Positions 60,223 through 64,000 of a stretch of 64,000 nucleotides of DNA are shown in pieces. Each line of letters starts with the position of its first letter. Position 1 is the stretch's first letter. The notes under the pieces are model-generated. The model searched no databases. It saw only the letters and a list, made by a program, of their open reading frames with translations, and was not told where the DNA came from. Position numbers and translations under genes: made by a program. The stretch comes from Streptomyces sp. SCSIO 75703 (GTDB lineage Bacteria > Actinomycetota > Actinomycetes > Streptomycetales > Streptomycetaceae): positions 4,154,001 to 4,218,000 of the forward strand of contig NZ_CP144555.1 in NCBI RefSeq assembly GCF_036607905.1, read 5' to 3'.

Positions 60223-61566
60223 TCAGGCGGTCGGCCGCCCCATCGCCCGGTACGTCCACCCGGCCCGCCGCCAGACCTCGGGGTCCAGCGCGTTGCGCCC
60301 GTCGAGCAGCACCCGCGCCGCCACGTTCCGGCCCAGTTCCGCGGGGTCCAGCTCCCGGAACTCCCGCCACTCCGTCAGGTGCAGGACGACGTCCGCGCCG
60401 CGCACCGCCTCCACCGCCGAGTCCGCGTAGCCGAGCGTGGGGAAGATCCGGCGGGCGTTCTCCATGCCCTTGGGGTCGTAGACGGTGACCTGGCCGCCCT
60501 GGAGGTGGATCTGCCCGGCGACGTTCAGCGCGGGCGAGTCCCGGACGTCGTCCGAGTCGGGCTTGAAGGTGGCGCCGAGCACCGCGACCCGCTTGCCCAG
60601 GAAGGGGCCGCCGCCCAGCGCCTGCCGGGTCAGCTCGACCATCTGGCCGCGCTGGCGCATGTTGATCGAGTCGATCTCGCGCAGGAAGGTCAGCGCCTGG
60701 TCCGCGCCCAGCTCGCCGGCGCGCGCCATGAAGGCCCGGATGTCCTTGGGCAGGCAGCCCCCGCCGAAGCCGATGCCGGCCCGCAGGAACTTCTTCCCGA
60801 TCCGGTCGTCGTGCCCGATGGCCTCGGCCAGCTTGGCCACGTCACCGCCGGCCGCCTCGCAGACCTCGGCCATCGCGTTGATGAAGGAGATCTTGGTGGC
60901 GAGGAAGGAGTTGGCCGACGTCTTGACCAGCTCGGCGGTCGGGAAGTCGGTCACGATGAACGGCGAGCCCTCGGCGACGGGCACCGCGTACACCTCGCGG
61001 AGCACCTTCTCGGCCCGCTCGCCGCGCACGCCGACCACGATCCGGTCCGGGTGCAGGGTGTCGTCGACGGCGAAGCCCTCGCGCAGGAACTCCGGGTTCC
61101 AGGCCAGCTCGGCGTCCTCCCCGGCCGGGGCGTGCTCGGCCAGGTAGGCGGCCAGCCGCTCCGCCGAGCCGACGGGCACGGTCGACTTGCCCACCACCAG
61201 GGCGGGGCCGTGCAGGTGCGGGGCGAGGGAGGCGAGCGCCGACTCCACGTACGACATGTCGCAGGCGTACTCGCCGTGCTTCTGCGGCGTGTTCACGCAC
61301 AGGAAGTGCACGTCCCCGAAGGCCGCCACCTCGGCGAAGTCCGTGGTGAAGCGGAGCCGGCCGCTGGAGCCGTCGAGGCCGGCGACGTGCCGCCGCAGCA
61401 GCTCCTCCAGCCCCGGTTCGTACATCGGGACCTCGCCCCGCCGGAGCGTCTCGATCTTCTCCGGCACCACGTCCAGACCCAGCACCTCGAAGCCCAGCTC
61501 GGCCATGGCGGCCGCGTGGGTGGCGCCCAGGTAGCCGGTGCCGATCACGGTGATCTTGAGGGCCAT
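60223..61566 (-). CDS. ugd: UDP-glucose 6-dehydrogenase
   Basis: A 447-residue NAD-dependent enzyme making UDP-glucuronate for cell-surface polymers. It has the NAD motif VIGTGYLGATHAA, VNTPQ, KSTVPVGSAERL, NPEFLREGFAVDDTLHPDRIV, the central KTSANSFLATKISFINA, and the catalytic Cys in FGGGCLPKDIRAF. The C-terminal binding part (VAVLGATFKPDSDDVRDSPAL) completes the fold. The ATG at 61566 follows GGAGCAGTC. It is divergent from the acyl-CoA dehydrogenase gene. Confidence 0.94.
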   Translation of the reverse strand: MALKITVIGTGYLGATHAAAMAELGFEVLGLDVVPEKIETLRRGEVPMYEPGLEELLRRHVAGLDGSSGRLRFTTDFAEVAAFGDVHFLCVNTPQKHGEYACDMSYVESALASLAPHLHGPALVVGKSTVPVGSAERLAAYLAEHAPAGEDAELAWNPEFLREGFAVDDTLHPDRIVVGVRGERAEKVLREVYAVPVAEGSPFIVTDFPTAELVKTSANSFLATKISFINAMAEVCEAAGGDVAKLAEAIGHDDRIGKKFLRAGIGFGGGCLPKDIRAFMARAGELGADQALTFLREIDSINMRQRGQMVELTRQALGGGPFLGKRVAVLGATFKPDSDDVRDSPALNVAGQIHLQGGQVTVYDPKGMENARRIFPTLGYADSAVEAVRGADVVLHLTEWREFRELDPAELGRNVAARVLLDGRNALDPEVWRRAGWTYRAMGRPTA

Positions 61567-61700
61567 GACTGCTCCAGACGGTGTACGGCGGACGTGCGCG
61601 CCCGAGCATATCGGGGGCCCGGAAGGCCCCCGCGCCCGGCGGCGCCACCCTGTCGTCAAGCTCACCTATCCAGGACGGCGGCGGGGCTCTAAAATTTGGG

Positions 61701-61720
61701 TTACTTAACGGTAGTTAGCG
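61701..61720. promoter_or_regulatory. Operator candidate upstream of the acyl-CoA dehydrogenase gene
   Basis: TTACTTAACGGTAGTTAGCG contains TAAC-GGTA-GTTA (61706-61717), an inverted repeat in an AT-rich patch about 35-50 bases before the start. TetR-type regulators often control such genes; this one is not identified. Confidence 0.4.
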
Positions 61721-61753
61721 TCAGCATCACTGCGTTTTGGAGCGTGAGAGACC

Positions 61754-62926
61754 TTGGCCGGATCGGCTGACTTCGACCTGTACCGCCCGTCCGAAGAGCA
61801 CGACATGCTCCGTGACGCCGTCCGCTCGCTGGCCGAGGCGAAGATCGCGCCGTACGCCGCCGCGGTGGACGAGGAGGCCCGCTTCCCGCGGGAGGCCCTC
61901 GACGCCCTGACCGCCAACGACCTGCACGCCGTGCACGTCCCCGAGGAGTACGGCGGCAGCGGCGCCGACGCGCTCGCCACGGTGATCGTCATCGAGGAGG
62001 TCGCCCGCGTCTGCGCGTCCTCGTCCCTGATCCCCGCGGTGAACAAGCTGGGCTCGCTCCCCGTCGTCCTCTCCGGCTCCGAGCAGCTCAAGAAGCGCTA
62101 CCTGGGCCCGCTCGCCAAGGGCGACGCGATGTTCTCGTACTGCCTCTCCGAGCCCGACGCGGGCTCCGACGCGGCCGGCATGAAGACCAGGGCGGTCCGC
62201 GACGGCGACCACTACGTCCTCGACGGCGTCAAGCGCTGGATCACCAACGCCGGCGAGTCCGAGTACTACACGGTGATGGCGGTCACCGACCCGGAGAAGC
62301 GCTCGAAGGGCATCTCCGCCTTCGTCGTGGAGAAGGGCGACGCGGGCGTCTCCTTCGGCGCCCCGGAGAAGAAGCTCGGCATCAAGGGCTCCCCGACCCG
62401 CGAGGTCTACCTCGACAACGTCCGCATCCCCGCCGACCGCATGATCGGCGAGGAGGGCACGGGCTTCGCCACCGCGATGAAGACGCTGGACCACACCCGC
62501 ATCACCATCGCCGCCCAGGCCCTCGGCATCGCCCAGGGCGCCCTGGACTACGCCAAGGGCTACGTCCGCGAGCGCAAGCAGTTCGGCAAGCCGATCGGCG
62601 ACTTCCAGGGCGTGCAGTTCATGCTGGCCGACATGGCCATGAAGATCGAGGCCGCCCGCCAGCTCACCTACGCCGCCGCGGCCAAGTCCGAGCGCGTGGC
62701 CGCCGGAGGGGGAGAAGGGGACCTCACGTTCCAGGGCGCCGCCGCCAAGTGCTTCGCCTCGGACGTCGCCATGGAGGTCACCACCGACGCCGTCCAGCTC
62801 CTCGGCGGCTACGGCTACACCCGCGACTACCCGGTGGAACGCATGATGCGCGACGCCAAGATCACCCAGATTTATGAGGGCACGAACCAGGTCCAGCGGA
62901 TCGTGATGGCCCGGAACCTTCCGTAG
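61754..62926 (+). CDS. Acyl-CoA dehydrogenase
   Basis: A 390-residue FAD enzyme for the first step of fatty-acid beta-oxidation. It has SYCLSEPDAGSDAAGMKTRA and the WITNAG motif (FAD and substrate contacts), TRITIAAQALGIAQGALDYA, RKQFGKPIGDFQG and LLGGYGYTRDYPVERMMRDAKI, with the catalytic Glu in YEGTNQVQR. The start is TTG, with GTGAGAG upstream, and gives the usual N-terminus. An AT-rich inverted repeat just upstream may be a fatty-acid-responsive operator. Confidence 0.93.
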   Translation: MAGSADFDLYRPSEEHDMLRDAVRSLAEAKIAPYAAAVDEEARFPREALDALTANDLHAVHVPEEYGGSGADALATVIVIEEVARVCASSSLIPAVNKLGSLPVVLSGSEQLKKRYLGPLAKGDAMFSYCLSEPDAGSDAAGMKTRAVRDGDHYVLDGVKRWITNAGESEYYTVMAVTDPEKRSKGISAFVVEKGDAGVSFGAPEKKLGIKGSPTREVYLDNVRIPADRMIGEEGTGFATAMKTLDHTRITIAAQALGIAQGALDYAKGYVRERKQFGKPIGDFQGVQFMLADMAMKIEAARQLTYAAAAKSERVAAGGGEGDLTFQGAAAKCFASDVAMEVTTDAVQLLGGYGYTRDYPVERMMRDAKITQIYEGTNQVQRIVMARNLP

Positions 62927-63083
62927 CAGGGTTTATGCAGGTCAGGGGCGGTTTCGAGGGTCCGCGTGGGCATTCTGGGCTGTCCGTCCATTGCGGCCGG
63001 ACCAGGGCCCTTCCTGGGCGTCATGCTGGGGGAAGCCTGGGCGGATGCCGGACTGAAATGGCCAATGACCTGCACAAACAACG

Positions 63084-63110
63084 CAGCCCCCGGCGTGACG
63101 CCGGGGGCTG
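63084..63110. terminator. Strong hairpin terminator after the acyl-CoA dehydrogenase gene
   Basis: A perfect 13-bp stem (CAGCCCCCGGCGT / ACGCCGGGGGCTG) around a single G, followed by TTGGCGTTT. It is 158 bases after the stop; no gene is seen between. Confidence 0.75.
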
Positions 63111-63151
63111 TTGGCGTTTGCCGATCAGGCAACCTCTGACGCCTCCGTAGG

Positions 63152-63250
63152 GTCGTCGGCGCCGGGCGCCAGGCCCTCCTCGCACTCGCCCACCTGCGGG
63201 TGGGACCAACCTATGCCCAGCTCGCGGCTGGATTCGGCGTCGCTCCGGTG
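63152..63250 (+). pseudogene. Transposase fragment (IS5-type N-terminal region)
   Basis: One frame reads VVGAGRQALLALAHLRVGPT, then YAQLAAGFGVAPV, which matches the helix-turn-helix region of IS5-group transposases of Streptomyces (AxLAxGFGVxxxTVWRYV). Similarity ends abruptly on both sides, so only about 33 codons remain. Confidence 0.7.
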
Positions 63251-63636
63251 CTCGACCACCCGGACCACCAGCCTCGTCCAGGCCGTCCTCACCCTTCATC
63301 TGGCCGGCTCAGACCGATGATGGAAAAGCCTCACTGCCCGAAATCGTCGTGACTGTGGAGCGGTCGGGGGAAGACCGGCCGACCGGCCACCGCCTTCTCA
63401 CTCCGCGTTGACACCTCCGGTGACTCTGCGCCCCAGCCGGTCGGTTCGAAGAGTGACCGGAACCGGGGCACTGACCGTCACGCAGAGCCGTGGCCGGCCA
63501 GCGCGGAGCGTGAGCAGAACCGCGCAATCGTCGTCCGCCTGGACGCCTACCGCCCGGAACCGGAGCAGGCCCCGGAGCCTGCGCCAGAACCAAAGCGGCC
63601 GGAACCTTCCTGGCGCTGCTCTCACCAATGCAGAGT

Positions 63637-63658
63637 GCCCCGGCCGCATGACCGGGGC
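63637..63658 (-). terminator. Hairpin downstream of the partial reverse-strand gene
   Basis: A 7-bp stem (GCCCCGG / CCGGGGC) with an 8-base loop, 18 bases past the reverse-strand stop at 63676. The stretch 63251-63636 holds no gene I can support. Confidence 0.5.
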
Positions 63659-63675
63659 CCGTTTCGTTGCTTGGA

Positions 63676-64000
63676 CTACCTGACAGGGCACGCCAGTTCA
63701 GGCTTTGAGCGATTCGGTGAGCACGTCACCACGGCCAGGGAGAGATACGAGGGGCGTTCGAGGTAGAAGCCGTACGACACATCAGCACCCGAGCGCAGAT
63801 GCTCGGCAGCAGTGTTCACCAGCCGGGCCAGACGTGTGGTGTCTCGGTCCCTCTCCGGTGCGAACCGGGACGCGTACTCGGCCAGTCGCGCACCGATCCA
63901 GGCCGCCGCTTCCTTCGCTTCATCACACGTGTCACGGACAAGGGAGCGGGGCTTGATGAGCCAGTACGCCGTTTCCAGCGGCGGCAGATCGACAGTCGGG
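63676..64000 (-). CDS. Partial hypothetical protein (5' end outside window)
   Basis: On the reverse strand the frame beginning at 63999 is open for 107 codons to a TAG at 63676-63678. It looks coding: PPLETAYWLIKPRSLVRDTC, then EAKEAAAWIGARLAEYASRF, RLARLVNTAAEHLRSGADVS and YGFYLERPSYLSLAVVT. The composition is ordinary and helical, and no domain is recognised. A hairpin follows the stop. The start lies beyond the window. Confidence 0.6.
   Translation of the reverse strand, partial: PTVDLPPLETAYWLIKPRSLVRDTCDEAKEAAAWIGARLAEYASRFAPERDRDTTRLARLVNTAAEHLRSGADVSYGFYLERPSYLSLAVVTCSPNRSKPELACPVR

Noticed and set aside
63354..63768. Forward open frame ending in a Pro/Glu-rich stretch
   Set aside because: It has no ATG or GTG start after the preceding stop, and its end overlaps the better-supported reverse-strand partial gene.

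Overview
This window is chromosomal DNA from a high-GC actinomycete, almost certainly a Streptomyces. The evidence is very GC-rich sequence, many GTG starts, frequent 4-bp gene overlaps, two resuscitation-promoting-factor enzymes beside enolase and a DivIC-like gene, a SigB-type sigma factor with its regulators, and a tRNA-Leu with anticodon UAA, which is bldA. From memory, the core gene order resembles the S. coelicolor region around SCO3102 down to SCO3051, read in reverse. No database search was run.

Layout. 1-11514: protein kinase, SurA-like lipoprotein, MazG, cytochrome P450, two Rpf muralytic enzymes (the second behind a c-di-AMP riboswitch), enolase, DivIC, DUF501 and Ppx/GppA. 11470-12260: a toxin-antitoxin pair sits between two copies of a 17-bp repeat and cuts the ppx 3' end off. 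12659-19455: type II NADH dehydrogenase, cyclopropane-fatty-acid synthase, and an ABC permease/ATPase pair. 19886: bldA.

19948-28959: a genomic island of about 9 kb inserted at the 3' end of bldA. It is bounded by a 27-bp near-perfect repeat of the tRNA 3' end. It holds a decayed integrase start, an XRE regulator, several small or unknown genes, a translationally coupled operon of an APH-like kinase, an LDH/MDH-like dehydrogenase and an HprK-like P-loop kinase, and an intact IS481-type element with a 6-bp target duplication. One island gene has an in-frame TTA codon, so its translation should need the tRNA the island occupies. A second TTA lies in a frameshifted island gene. I found no other TTA codon in the genes of the window by eye.

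29278-47313: PobA hydroxylase, Bax-inhibitor-1-like membrane protein, thiolase, SGNH hydrolase, cystathionine beta-synthase, RpiR regulator, a PLP-dependent decarboxylase, and a histidine-utilisation run (hutU, an M20 amidohydrolase, a formiminoglutamate deiminase, hutI) that can take urocanate to glutamate. 47406-49783: SigB-type sigma factor with divergent anti-anti-sigma and anti-sigma kinase genes. 50022-54106: POT peptide transporter and an OmpR-type two-component system. 54149-62926: GtrA protein, purK-purE coupled to an M19 dipeptidase, a second M19 paralogue that has lost its metal ligands, a glyoxalase-like protein, a CGNR-type regulator, UDP-glucose dehydrogenase and acyl-CoA dehydrogenase. 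62927-64000 is accessory sequence with a transposase fragment and a partial reverse-strand gene.

All positions were counted by hand from the sequence. Product names rest on recognised motifs and remembered family sequences. The least certain items are the island gene functions and the operator assignments.
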